Shown here: in pieces, positions 31,601-35,673 of the stretch
Layout: every line of letters begins with the position of its first letter
Numbering within the stretch: the stretch's first letter is position 1
Assembly: GCA_035222895.1 (NCBI GenBank)
Contig: JAVYIG010006808.1
Location: 1-64,000, forward strand
Source: Strongylocentrotus droebachiensis
Lineage: Eukaryota; Echinodermata; Echinoidea; Camarodonta; Strongylocentrotidae
DNA length: 64,000 nucleotides
Reading direction: 5' to 3'
Notes under the pieces: model-generated
Told to the model about the DNA's origin: nothing
The model's input: the letters and a program-made list of their open reading frames with translations, nothing else
The model's database searches: none
Translations under genes and position numbers: made by a program

Positions 31601-32863
31601 GCAGATTAAGCTGATCAATTGAATGGCTACCAATTACAGTAAACCAGTCTATATATTTTTACCTTAGATCTCCAATATCAAAATAAAACAATTCTAGTTG
31701 GTTGTTCCACTCACGTACCATACATTTTGAATGGAGCGACCATTTTCATACTTACCGTTTGTGCAATCCCCGTTAACATCTGAAACAAAATATAAAAACA
31801 GACAAATCAATTATATAAGAACTATTCCCCGACATAGACAACTAGCATTTTAAAAAGACGATATAAAACAAAGAACTATCTCTCCACTTTAATTCATTAC
31901 AACAAAGCGATGAAAACGAAAATCATAACTGCCATCTAAAAATCATAATAGACATATTTACGATATTACAAGTAGATTTTTGTTTCAACGTTGAATAAAT
32001 ATATTTATATACCTCACTTTAGATATCCAGCCATCTGATTGGTCGCAATCGGAGTCGTGATTTTAGCCATTCCCATAAAATGCCTAAACCGATCAAAAGT
32101 CTTTTATAAAAAGCTCTAGGGCACTTTTCAAAAGACTTTTGACCGATTTTGGCATTTTACGAATATGCGTGCAATGTCAATGTGAAGGATTTTAGCACAC
32201 AAACTCCAGTGGTGCGTGATCAGACACCCTATTAAGACTAGGTCTCGATAGCGTAAACAAACTTGATTACCATGATTGGTAAGTCGCACTTGTATTATAT
32301 GTCCCTTTTCGGTATATAAAAGTTATAATGACTGCTTTAATGATCGAGGCATAGTTTTTTTATAGGCTCTCGGGGAGGTTACATGATCGCACTCTCACCC
32401 CTCGGAATGCTTCGGGGCGATAGCACGATCATGTAACCTCCCCTTGAGCGTATAAAAACAAACATTACTATGTCTCTCAAAGCAGTCATTCTTACCATAC
32501 TATATTGTAATATCTACCAAATTTGTATTGTATTTGAGCAATGAATGCTCTAAAACAAAAACAAAACGGTGTTTTTTGTACATTAAACTGAGATGAAAAT
32601 TATGTTAGGAGTAAACTGTAAAGTCGAAAGAAATTGTGCGTGATTTTCATAGATTTTATTTATATATTACGTTTTTAAAGAAAAATACTAAAGTTCGGGA
32701 AAGATAGCATCTACTGCCAGCTAGAAGGCCGAACGTTTTGCCGTTGGCAGTAACTGGCTCTTGTTCGAAACCGACAATATAAAATCACGAGTTATTACTT
32801 ACTGCGAATTAATCCAAGGCTGAGAAGGAGGGTAAGTCCAAATATAAACTGAAACTTCTCCAT
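1..32863 (-). CDS. Gene A: CCP(sushi)x5-ZP membrane protein, 3' end beyond left edge
   Basis: Spliced gene read on the minus strand. Exons in transcript order: 32803-32863, 31756-31779, 30557-30583, 29963-30157, 27888-28073, 22800-22973, 21495-21671, 20808-20981, 19900-20076, 1003-1181, and 389 down to 1 (continuing out of the window). Each has AG/GT borders. All junctions up to the ZP domain are phase 1, and the intron inside the ZP domain is phase 0, so 458 codons join in frame before the last exon. The protein has a signal peptide, a Cys-rich leader, an atypical CCP-like module, five CCP modules and a ZP domain. CCP modules usually mediate protein-protein contact and ZP domains polymerise into extracellular filaments; the function here is unknown. 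By analogy with genes B and C, a furin site and TM helix should follow beyond position 1. The 18.7 kb intron before the ZP domain is assumed to be one intron; a missed exon in it cannot be excluded. Confidence 0.8.
390..1002 (-). other. Gene A intron inside the ZP domain
   Basis: A phase 0 intron of 613 bases. It contains poly-C runs near 547-560, 788-797 and 928-937. No other feature was recognised. Confidence 0.75.
1003..1181 (-). CDS. Gene A exon 10: N-terminal half of ZP domain (ZP-N)
   Basis: A 179-base exon, phase 1 to phase 0, with a CACAG acceptor and GTAAGA donor. It encodes ASVSCESTTMTVLLDRALL, then VHYEDQSCIGYDYTG, then TTRYDDCDTVSE. The order C...V.L.R.LL...C.G...T.YD.C.T is the ZP-N signature. 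It is homologous to gene B exon 41499-41701 and gene C exon 60734-60951. Confidence 0.9.
1431..1622 (+). repeat. Dispersed ~190-bp MITE, copy 1
   Basis: Starts AAGCCCCACTGCAC and ends GTGCAGAGGGGCTT, imperfect terminal inverted repeats. The body (CGGTGACC, TTCTTATGTTAATTGAGAGC, GAGATAACCACCT, GGTCTAATCCC) recurs at 44044, 45005 (inverted) and 51650. It is non-coding and its family is not identified. Confidence 0.75.
2305..3296 (-). repeat. 3' LTR of the Gypsy element
   Basis: In element orientation it starts TGTCACGC and ends GCCGTTACA (TG...CA). It carries a TATA-like motif (about 2739-2746) and an AATAAA signal (2450-2455, minus strand). It also holds a GA-rich tandem repeat of about 47 bases, roughly two and a half copies at 2998-3110. 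It is almost identical to 10278-11270. Confidence 0.93.
2450..2455 (-). terminator. LTR polyadenylation signal AATAAA
   Basis: AATAAA on the minus strand within the 3' LTR, about 290 bases downstream of the LTR TATA motif, as expected for the R region of an LTR element. Inferred from the motif and its position. Confidence 0.5.
3297..3310 (-). other. Polypurine tract of the Gypsy element
   Basis: GTAGGGGGGAATAG immediately precedes the 3' LTR in element orientation. This is the expected place and composition for the plus-strand primer. Confidence 0.75.
3311..4736 (-). other. Non-coding stretch between pol and the 3' LTR
   Basis: About 1.4 kb with no long ORF and no envelope-like reading frame. 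It includes purine-rich GA tracts on the plus strand at 3590-3735 and 4370-4420. The function is unknown; untranslated internal sequence is likely. Confidence 0.7.
4737..9212 (-). CDS. pol: Gypsy pol polyprotein: protease, RT, RNase H, integrase
   Basis: An uninterrupted frame of 1491 codons. Visible domains: aspartic protease with LLVDSGAAVTVM (about residue 96); reverse transcriptase with RPCVDYRKLN, MPFGLCNAP and the catalytic YLDD (about 542-545); RNase H with FILDADASSSGIGAVLSQ and the TDHSSLRW segment; integrase with an HHCC zinc finger (H1094, H1101, C1131, C1134) and a D-D-35-E triad (D1163, D1223, E1259). A Cys-rich patch follows RNase H (about 813-838). Residues 895-929 are a strongly hydrophobic segment before the integrase, which is unusual. 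No chromodomain is seen. The frame overlaps gag by 151 bases in the -1 frame, so frameshifted expression is likely. Confidence 0.96.
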   Translation of the reverse strand: MAATSSFSAATAAATIPTTPAMAATRTIPAATTAATTGSRTSHGQYFGKLNRADLIDQVEAGHGVKSGPRIIRIDESNGLTAYITGNVNGASCKLLVDSGAAVTVMSIKLYEQMPTETRPKLIPLSDHVQLQSADKGILNVHGIIGATVNVGSKDFEWNAYIADISDEGLIGFDFMHHFNCTLEARRGLHIDNILIPIELQDCNSIRSAVYVKYDVVVPPRCEFIVPGKIDNCDIDSQACAIIEQTAHEWNIKNLHVAGCLIDVTRNDIDIPVRVVNTSSEEINLHAGMRIGSMELISDVCDMCNNDVIKSSNPSIRTVKADSSKEVSQKSWPDDLQTLYQKSCEGLDPHTQDQLFALLDKHSSTIASSSTDIGRTSIVQHSIDTGDAVPIKQRPRRPPRAFIDEEEKIIETQLQMGIIRESTSAWSSPLVYVKKRDGTTRPCVDYRKLNDVTRKDAYPLPRIEDCLDCLGGAQIFSTLDLQSGYWQIDIKEEDRHKTAFSTRTGHYEYVTMPFGLCNAPGTFERAMELIMKGLQWRTLILYLDDIIVMSSTIGEHVNRLDEVLGRLGQAGLKLKPSKCHLFQTEVSYLGHVVSAAGIRPDPGKVEQVRNWPTPTSISDVRFFLGLCSYYRRFIRVFSTIAAPLNRLLEKSSKFEWNDDCKSALEQLKNVLVSDNVMTYPDDHGMFILDADASSSGIGAVLSQIQWDDVTQLEVERPVAFASRTLTKTQRRYCTTRRELLAIVSFVRHFRHYLLGRKFLVRTDHSSLRWIMSFREPTDQLARWIEILSQFDFDIEHRAGRNHGNADAMSRIPCDPESCDCYDKETIIEQLPCGGCTTCVKRHMAWSQFFDEDDDVVPVTHMRVQQTRLKSVSDYSDQTPPLKPEDSSHSSRLSNIVTMILVIVVFVVKMFCRLPRIVLDFILYIVVLELRGLRYVRDGFDVMKRGNWPSPLRVSVVRNASTSRLKSRTKHSSVNVRASDNLPCASDTGAIAGGNSGQREVLRDNFDRETLLTMQRDDPDVGIIYKWISESPERPNRALVHDKSPIVRNLWLLWTQLELVDGVLYKRHVTNHKLTTTRQLVVPFTLRDQILESNHKSVLSGHLGVKKTFSRMQQRFYWLNMRESVKLYIGNCVTCGARKRPTSKPKGPLGKYNSGLPMDRVALDIMGPFPISNQGNRYVLVVGDVFTKWIEAYGIPDQTARTVANIVVNEFIARWGIPLEIHSDQGKTFESQLFQHVCQLLEITETRTTPYHPSSNGMIERFNQTLVNMMSAYVDKKQENWDLNLSLLTSAYRSTIHETTGLSPNFLMLGREVRTPIEIALGVDKPDINDQDYHEYAANIVSTMKEAYNLTREHLASQTQRQKRDYDARLSVNTYRPGDLVYYLDTTRKKGLSPKLKSAFWVGPCVVTRKMSDLIFEIKAQQQGKVKVLHHDRLKPFKSNDIPQWVKEQSKKVRNNVSFSNTCTTGTQTSQKDTFSPRRSSRRSIAPDRFVY
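9062..10225 (-). CDS. gag: Gypsy gag protein with zinc knuckle
   Basis: A 387-codon frame. I chose the ATG at 10225 (MSPRKRKADLE...) because the open frame upstream runs into the primer-binding site and LTR. A basic start and coiled-coil-like REIRELKKQI lead into a retrotransposon gag core (LPPQEPYNG, WESFVSSFRNLAA, LLACLRGDAADFV, IADYAADIRRL). A CCHC knuckle, CYNCQKLGHLARNC, lies at about residues 293-306, followed by a Pro/Gln-rich tail. Gag packages element RNA in virus-like particles. The reading frame is intact. Confidence 0.93.
   Translation of the reverse strand: MSPRKRKADLEREIRELKKQIGEPNDIDNDNDASENTEWRDENEVSIHTGVKVQLPPQEPYNGTTRSWESFVSSFRNLAATCGWEESEQRVRLLACLRGDAADFVFQQLAPDDIADFGNLISALEHRFAARKTPSTFVSQLELRRLGQRESIADYAADIRRLTTFGYPTADAATREMIGTRHFLRGLGDSSMAMAIGMREPATLQEAREIAERFHHLQEESGRGARQIRSVSATSEDAVNNEKYIELRRRIISIDERIEQLTKLFQQPPRDDPERPVRQPREQQPRDRPPPRCYNCQKLGHLARNCRVPPQNGGQIPVPQYVSSRPNWVPQQPPPPPQWQQPLPFQPQPPQQQFPPPRQWQPHVPFQPQPPQQQRAAEPAMDNTSGN
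10261..10277 (-). other. Primer-binding site of the Gypsy element
   Basis: CTGGTGTCAGAACTGGG directly follows the 5' LTR. TGG as the complement of a tRNA CCA end, one base after the LTR, is the usual arrangement. Which tRNA is used is not determined; a tRNA-Leu-like match is possible. Confidence 0.6.
10278..11270 (-). repeat. 5' LTR of the Gypsy element
   Basis: A 993-base LTR. Differences from the 3' LTR include a 1-base insertion in the GAATC(A)CAGAGG stretch and single substitutions near 10355, 10440, 10942 and 11263. It should drive minus-strand transcription, that is, in the same direction as gene A. Confidence 0.93.
10714..10721 (-). promoter_or_regulatory. TATA box in the 5' LTR
   Basis: TATATAAG on the minus strand in the 5' LTR, placed so that transcription would start near 10690 and cross the primer-binding site. 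Inference from the motif alone. Confidence 0.5.
11596..12475. mobile_element. 880-bp near-perfect foldback, TA-flanked
   Basis: Starts CAGTGCGTCCCAGAAAAAAC and ends with the reverse complement. The two arms of about 420 bases pair almost to the centre (near 12035). TA flanks both ends (11594-11595, 12476-12477), as for Tc1/mariner-type insertions. It has no coding capacity. A single diverged arm of the same family is at 14723-15005. Confidence 0.85.
12478..13890. mobile_element. 1.4-kb foldback with TTGGTTAAA subrepeats, TA-flanked
   Basis: Starts CACTGTTAGAACAAGTATTA and ends TAATACTTGTTTTAACAGTG. The outer parts of both arms are built from many short TGGTTAAAnTTTAACCA-like repeats. The inner parts (about 12925-13085 and 13180-13445) form a second long inverted pair, including TTCTTGCTCAAAT/ATTTGAGCAAGAA. 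It shares the TA at 12476-12477 with the foldback on its left and has TA at 13891-13892. It resembles sea-urchin TU-type foldbacks in design; that link is inference. Confidence 0.75.
14723..15005 (+). repeat. Half copy of the CAGTGCGTCCC foldback family
   Basis: Starts CAGTGCGTCCCAGAAAAAAC and follows the left arm of the 11596 foldback for about 280 bases (TGATGCATATTTCACGCATG, GTTTCTGCCCTTTCATATGA) with clear divergence. No matching right arm follows. Confidence 0.75.
15006..15447. other. Intronic DNA without recognised features
   Basis: AT-rich sequence between the half foldback and the recombinase/SGNH element. No ORF, repeat or motif was recognised. Confidence 0.5.
15834..16348 (+). pseudogene. 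Tyrosine recombinase, C-terminal fragment
   Basis: The frame from 15980 to the stop at 16348 carries SKTDPRGNGC, then FSSHSFRIGAATTAAMAG, then HMGRWASSAHRRYI. These match the H-x-x-R box, the following G-[HR]-W and the catalytic Tyr of tyrosine recombinases of DIRS/Ngaro/Crypton type. The upstream part, with the first catalytic Arg, is missing or lies in another frame (15834-15979, with a frameshift and stops), so the gene is broken. It would have cut and joined element DNA. The matching region is entirely absent from the second copy. Confidence 0.8.
16679..17289 (+). pseudogene. SGNH/GDSL hydrolase, frameshifted copy
   Basis: The first part (16679-16945) encodes IWIVGDSILFWA, the GDS block. 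The frame then breaks just before HVGTNDIEG, because this copy has GTGTTCACG where the other has GTGTTACACG. The second part runs to 17289 with RPDGLHLSNEGLDRFI (the D-x-x-H block). A 6-base in-frame insertion lies near 17190. The intact homologue is at 24795-25400. Confidence 0.85.
18130..18470 (+). repeat. Terminal minisatellite, about six units
   Basis: Tandem units of 43-64 bases beginning GGCATCACTCGATTT and containing ATAGGCGGGGGGC and, in most, TGATATAATGACTTAATG. The second element copy has about three units (27338-27505), so unit number changes between copies. Confidence 0.85.
18640..19705. repeat. Array of ATTCAATTTCG motifs in opposite orientations
   Basis: Left part (18640-18850) repeats CAATTTCGT/TTCAATTTCG. 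Right part (19500-19705) repeats the complement, ACGAAATTGAATGC and variants. The spacer, about 650 bases, has no recognised feature. It could be a degenerate foldback; the ends are uncertain. Confidence 0.45.
19900..20076 (-). CDS. Gene A exon 9: CCP module 5
   Basis: A 177-base phase 1-1 exon encoding ANCVVSAVPDSDY, FNVTCDSGFSTGTT, FSCDDGDLSPVTLPTCYG. It is the last CCP exon seen before the 18.7 kb transposon-filled intron that leads to the ZP domain. Confidence 0.88.
20077..20807 (-). other. Gene A intron between CCP 4 and CCP 5
   Basis: A phase 1 intron of 731 bases with a poly-C run at 20348-20361. The GAACCTAC-centred segments near 20690 and 20750 are a short direct repeat. No other feature seen. 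Confidence 0.7.
20808..20981 (-). CDS. Gene A exon 8: CCP module 4
   Basis: A 174-base phase 1-1 exon encoding AKCPPLDDFDNGV, VSYRCSNGYTLVG, ITCGDGDWNDDEPVCLG. It has all four Cys and the Trp, and a GTAAGTT donor. Confidence 0.9.
   Translation of the reverse strand, partial: RNVPLLTILTTESAMEIQSLSTITNRCHTGVAMVTHWLAPHPSRVVTAIGMTMNQSA
20982..21494 (-). other. Gene A intron between CCP 3 and CCP 4
   Basis: A phase 1 intron of 513 bases. No feature recognised. Confidence 0.7.
21495..21671 (-). CDS. Gene A exon 7: CCP module 3
   Basis: A 177-base phase 1-1 exon encoding GMCSPPVVDNSDY, ITVNCDPGYSTGTG, LTCNNGNFNDD and PVCYG. It belongs to a GYSTG/GFSTG sub-type shared with exon 9 of this gene and with the first visible CCP exon of gene C. 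Confidence 0.88.
21672..22799 (-). other. Gene A intron between CCP 2 and CCP 3
   Basis: A phase 1 intron of 1128 bases. It holds a (GT)n/poly-G run at 22014-22036, a GA-rich stretch to about 22160, and a sequence ending in (GAATT)n near 22245-22265 that looks like the 3' tail of a non-LTR retroelement. No ORF. Confidence 0.6.
22800..22973 (-). CDS. Gene A exon 6: CCP module 2
   Basis: A 174-base phase 1-1 exon encoding ANCAKPTVTNGG, LIYVCNTNYTLSG, TTCRSGVYDPS and PTCYG. The four CCP cysteines are present, but the usual Trp before the last Cys is a Tyr (GVYDP). Confidence 0.88.
23339..24120. mobile_element. 782-bp GC-rich foldback with TAAAGGCCCGGTCACAC ends
   Basis: Starts TAAAGGCCCGGTCACACAG and ends with its complement. 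The outer arms of about 105 bases match closely. A second AAAGGCCCGGTCACACAG start lies inside the left arm at 23442. The middle is built from short permuted CGCGGTA/ACGCGGT/TACCACG words and is far more GC- and CpG-rich than its surroundings. No coding capacity. Superfamily not determined. Confidence 0.85.
24795..25400 (+). CDS. SGNH/GDSL-type hydrolase encoded by the mobile element
   Basis: An intact 201-codon frame. Block I is IWIVGDSILFWA with the nucleophile Ser. Block III is LVLHVGTNDIEG with the Gly/Asn oxyanion residues. Block V is RPDGLHLSNEGLDRFI with the Asp-x-x-His pair. These are the SGNH-hydrolase (esterase/lipase-like) signatures. Such domains are known as accessory ORFs in some retroelements, including certain CR1 and, as I recall, Ngaro-type elements; the substrate is unknown. 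The start at 24795 is the first ATG of the frame and may be internal to a longer, truncated protein. Copy 1 carries the same gene frameshifted. Confidence 0.85.
   Translation: MFFGIQNAAQSSFLILSTEQIWIVGDSILFWAHRRAERTGCADMDLGTVIHWAGKRGLRLDQTNAWLESITSGLTKPTVLVLHVGTNDIEGCSRRAMANAVNTLITSNTETTIIWSDILERVEYKCCSQEEQGKLDDRRRATNRYARALAGRNGGKAIPHPDIRHKDRALYRPDGLHLSNEGLDRFITDLKEGLSYLGSSK
25527..26165 (+). repeat. Partial tandem duplications in copy 2
   Basis: The segment GAGTCCGGCACCGCAAGATC ... GGCATAATGATGTGCCGGTG recurs with truncations from 25543, 25780, 25968 and 26107. Copy 1 has it once (17430-17660). The units are otherwise near-identical, so the duplication is recent. Confidence 0.8.
26171..26411. 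mobile_element. 241-bp foldback MITE
   Basis: Starts CACTCTTATTTCCACGGAGT and ends with its complement. The arms of about 75 bases match almost perfectly (GGCGTCAGCTGGGAGTCAAC). It is inserted in the duplicated 3' region of element copy 2, between GGCA and CATAATG. Confidence 0.85.
26421..26848. mobile_element. 428-bp CAGGCGCGGATCTA element with poly-G/poly-C ends
   Basis: Ends CAGGCGCGGATCTACGGGG and CTAGATCCGCCCCTG are inverted repeats around long G and C runs. ATGAT is duplicated at 26416-26420 and 26849-26853, and the empty site is visible in copy 1 (near 17635). It resembles hAT-like non-autonomous elements by its ends, although the 5-bp duplication is atypical for hAT. It carries a C2H2-finger remnant. 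Confidence 0.75.
26529..26639 (+). pseudogene. C2H2 zinc-finger remnant inside the element
   Basis: The frame reads FKCKYCEKIFDSSGNLTKHM, one C2H2 finger preceded by a corrupted linker (RTLERNS where HTGEKP would be expected). The second zinc His is replaced (HMITL). It is probably a captured gene fragment or the remains of a transposon-encoded finger. Confidence 0.6.
27338..27505 (+). repeat. Terminal minisatellite of element copy 2, about three units
   Basis: Same GGCATCACTCGATTT...ATAGGCGGGGGGC units as 18130-18470, but only about three copies. Confidence 0.85.
27888..28073 (-). CDS. Gene A exon 5: CCP module 1
   Basis: A 186-base phase 1-1 exon. It contains SCTQPTVPTNGSI, ITYACDDGYTLGG, AVCETGGVWNPS and PTCEG, the classic four-Cys plus Trp sushi pattern. 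The acceptor is GTTGTAG and the donor is GTAAGTT. Confidence 0.9.
28074..29962 (-). other. Gene A intron between the N-terminal module and CCP 1
   Basis: A phase 1 intron of 1.9 kb. It contains an ATT/ATA microsatellite (28160-28270), the hAT-like MITE at 28552-28930, and (GAA)n plus a poly-G run at 29884-29951 just inside the 5' splice site. 28939-29870 has no recognised feature. Confidence 0.65.
28552..28930. mobile_element. 379-bp hAT-like MITE with homopolymer interior
   Basis: Ends CAGGTGCGTACGCAGG and CCTGCGTACGCCACTG are inverted repeats. An imperfect 8-bp target duplication flanks it (ATACTGTT at 28544-28551, ATATTGTT at 28931-28938), typical of hAT elements. The interior is mostly poly-G, poly-C, poly-T and poly-A runs with no coding capacity. 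Confidence 0.8.
29963..30157 (-). CDS. Gene A exon 4: atypical Cys-rich, CCP-like N-terminal module
   Basis: A 195-base phase 1-1 exon encoding DCCYDGTNG... with later Cys in QEC, YNCSG, NDCYDGTW and PTCEG. The end (C-x-DG-x-W ... P-x-C-x-G) looks like the second half of a CCP module, but the first half does not follow the usual pattern. Gene B exon 3 matches it in position and in the pattern Y-x-C/SCSG...C-x-DG-x-W. The donor (GTGGGA) is followed within 15 bases by a long poly-C run (poly-G on the plus strand). Confidence 0.7.
30158..30556 (-). other. Gene A intron 3
   Basis: A phase 1 intron of 399 bases between microexon 3 and the N-terminal module exon. No feature recognised. Confidence 0.6.
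30557..30583 (-). CDS. Gene A exon 3: 27-bp microexon
   Basis: A 27-base exon, phase 1 at both ends, after a pyrimidine-rich acceptor and before a weak GTTTGA donor. It adds DDGSTCSGT, giving the Cys-rich leader DC-TNDDGSTC-SGTDCC with the next exon. Gene B also has a 27-base second coding exon in the equivalent place, which supports the call. Confidence 0.6.
30584..31755 (-). other. Gene A intron 2
   Basis: A phase 1 intron of 1.2 kb between the two microexons. It includes a hairpin at 31152-31198 (CCCGGATGACTGA paired with its complement). Nothing else recognised. Confidence 0.6.
31756..31779 (-). CDS. Gene A exon 2: 24-bp microexon
   Basis: A 24-base exon with TTTCAG before it and GTAAGTATG after it, phase 1 at both ends. 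It encodes NVNGDCTN together with its neighbours and completes the end of the signal peptide. It is supported by phase and sequence continuity only, so transcript data would be decisive. Confidence 0.65.
31780..32802 (-). other. Gene A intron 1 with two inverted repeats
   Basis: A phase 1 intron of 1 kb. A hairpin at 32075-32160 pairs ATAAAATGCC...CAAAAGTCTTTT with its complement. A second at 32326-32491 pairs AATGACTGCTTT and GGGGAGGTTACATGATCG with their complements. Both look like small foldback MITEs. Confidence 0.65.
32803..32863 (-). CDS. Gene A exon 1: start codon and signal peptide
   Basis: The ATG at 32863 opens MEKFQFIFGLTLLLSLGLIR, a textbook signal peptide with a charged start and a Leu-rich core. 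The exon ends in phase 1 at a GTAAGT donor. Joined to the next exon it reads ...LIR-NVNG-DC, with a plausible signal-peptidase site before the first Cys. The promoter was not recognised. Confidence 0.82.
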
Positions 32864-35131
32864 AATCCTTACGATCTTCTATTATTCCATGAACTAAATT
32901 ATGTGTTCTCAGAGCTCTAAAACACACGAATTCACAATGTCGCTGGTTCTGCTAAAGCTGTTTTCATAACAAAATGGCCGCCTCAAATTACTGAGTCTGT
33001 TTTCTTGAGTAGTAAATATGATTTTACAAAACGTTGATGATTAACTACTGTCATCAGTAACTTTCAAGGAGGACATGATTCAATTCAATTCAAAGAAACA
33101 TTTATTTTCTTCCATTGAATTTAACAAACATGATAATTTGTTGATACTGTCTTCATACTCGATCTTTAATGTATAATTAATTGTTTGTATGATTACTTAT
33201 CATATGCGATTGGCTTCGATCAAAGTTTGCGATAAGGCCAAGTATGAGTGCACCAATTTATGTCCCTGCCAATTGTTTGATATGCAAACAAATGTTTGTT
33301 GACATTGTTTATCCCTCATTCAATATTGCATTGTTTCATAAGATTTCACAAGATTTCATGAGATTTCATTGCAACACTGACCTTTCATTTCTTAATAAAG
33401 CGATTTGTGTTAAACATCTGCCTGGAGGCGTCTTCTCGAGGCAATTACATAGGACGTGAGATCCAGATCTCTCTTTCTAGTATGCGACGAAGTTATGCTT
33501 ATCTCTACTGGTGTACGTGTCCCTCCCTCTATCTAATTTACCAAATGAGGTAGTATAGAAACAAAATGCTGTCAAATGACATTAAATAAATTGCTACTGA
33601 TGCTTTCTTATCGTTTTGTTCACATCATCAATCAATAGGGGCTTTCAAAAAGGACGTTATTATTACTATCATTATTATCCTAACTAACCATTTTTAGGAA
33701 GCCTATCCCTTTAAAACATCCCGTTGGGATTAGGTGGATAAGTTTGATAAAGGAAAAGAGAAATAAAACATGACAGATCGATATACACATGGGACAAAAA
33801 ATAAGAAGAAAGAGAACAGAAAAAGAAGAAGAAGAAGAAAAAGAAGAAGAAGAAATGGAAGAAGAGGATGGATCATAGAAATAATAATATGCCCCACTCC
33901 AAAATAAAATCCACACTTGGTGGCCTTATTTTCCCACATTTCCTTAAGATAATAATTAAAATAAGACATAGAAAGATGATCACGAATACGGACAATAATA
34001 TATCACTAGAAACCGCGAAGCTTAAGATGATAATTGTATAAGTTTAAGGCCAGCTGCGTATCGGATTGTTAAAAAGAAATCAAACAATTCAAAGCACCTC
34101 TCAAAATCTGGGATAAACGTGCGCTTCTCCAGAAAATCAGGGACCAATCCTGCGTAAGCAGACAACGTTCCATAACAAATGAACATATTTTCAGCTCAAA
34201 TATTTCTCAATAATTAGGAGATTGATTGATTTGTAAACATTCAGAGTGAGGTAACAGATCAAACTCTTTCTTTCTCTCCCTATCTGTGTCTGTCTTCTCT
34301 AACTGTTTTGTTTTTTCTATCTCCATCTCCCTCACACACGACCACACACACACACACTCTCCCTCTCTCTCTTAGTCCTCCGCCGTATTATATCTTGTGC
34401 TCACTTTACAGTGAGTTTATGATGAAAATGGAAAACAGAATAGTTATTTAATCACTGCTTGTATAACTCAGGAAGAGATGCACAAATCATCAATGACAAC
34501 GTAAACTCATGACATTTCGGAGCTTTCACTAAATAAGCTTTTTCATCTTTATTGCCACATCGTTATAATCAATTTACAAAGTGATATTACTGGTGGATGA
34601 CAGTATTTATTTATTTGGTTTACAGTGTGTTTATGAAACAGTATAAATTTGATTTCACCTTACATTTACGATATGATTTGAAACTTGTTTCGAAAGAAGC
34701 TCTCGAAAGAGTGTTATGTTTGAATTTGTACTAATGTCCTTTTAATATTTTGTGTAGAGTATCACAGAATTCATTTGCAAAAGGAATGTAAAAAAAATAA
34801 GCATAATAACAAACATAGCCCGATTGTAATTTTTCGAATAAGGAAGCTATTTTGTTTTCCTAAATGAAATTCTCTTGATTTTTCACAATTATTATCATAT
34901 CGTAGCGCAAATAGGAAAATAGAGACACCGAGTATCTACATTATAATTAGTGATGTCTTTGCACACATTTAAATCGATAAGTAAGAAGGTATTCTTTTAT
35001 AGTTTGTAATTTAGTATTACTGCAGATAGAAATTAAACTTATCATGAGTTCCGTTATGAAATATAAATTAACATAGCCCAGATAATCTATAATATTATTT
35101 TGTATATGTATTATCAATATTATTATAGGCC

Positions 35132-35164
<33 letters not shown>

Positions 35165-35527
35165 TATTGATATTATCATCATTATTATAGGTAGTAGCAG
35201 TAGTACTAGTATTATCATCATCATCTTCAATAGTATCATAATTTTCGTCCTCATCATGCAGTATATGAAATAAAACCTGATGACAAAATTACATTCTTTG
35301 AAGAAAAGAAACAGGTCAGATATGATTGGAGTGCGCAAGATTAAGTTGTTTTTGTTCTATCTTTCTTTTCTCAAATTCATAGTGACTATCATAAAAGCAC
35401 AACTTACATATCATCATAAATCTAAATAAAGCGTTTAATGCACCACATTTCTTTACTACACGGATCATTTCCCTTTTTCAGTTAATGGTGTATTACTCTC
35501 ACTCATGGGACAGTATCGTGTTGTAAG
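32864..35527. other. Intergenic DNA between gene A start and gene B stop
   Basis: About 2.7 kb. It holds a reversed non-LTR-like tail (GATTCAATTCAATTC near 33077), (GAA)n at 33820-33855, (CA)n/(CT)n at 34333-34372 and (ATT)n at 35133-35168. No gene seen. It must contain the gene A promoter and gene B 3' UTR; an ATTAAA on the minus strand near 35433-35438 could be the gene B polyadenylation signal. Confidence 0.5.
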
Positions 35528-35673
35528 CTAGTTGAAGCGAGAAGTTTGTCGTCTGTTCCTCCTGACCAGCACGATAATCATCACAACCATTGCCGCCATA
35601 ACGGTTGCCATGACAGCTACTGCTGTCATCCAGGGCCGGGCACCCTGATTAGTTGAATCCACACCTTGTATTT
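35528..35673 (-). CDS. Gene B exon 14: transmembrane helix and stop
   Basis: A 146-base exon starting in phase 1: EIQGVDSTNQGARPW, then MTAVAVMATVMAAMVV and MIIVLV as membrane helix, then RRNRRQTSRFN and TAG. The short basic tail follows the positive-inside rule for a type I protein. Confidence 0.88.
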
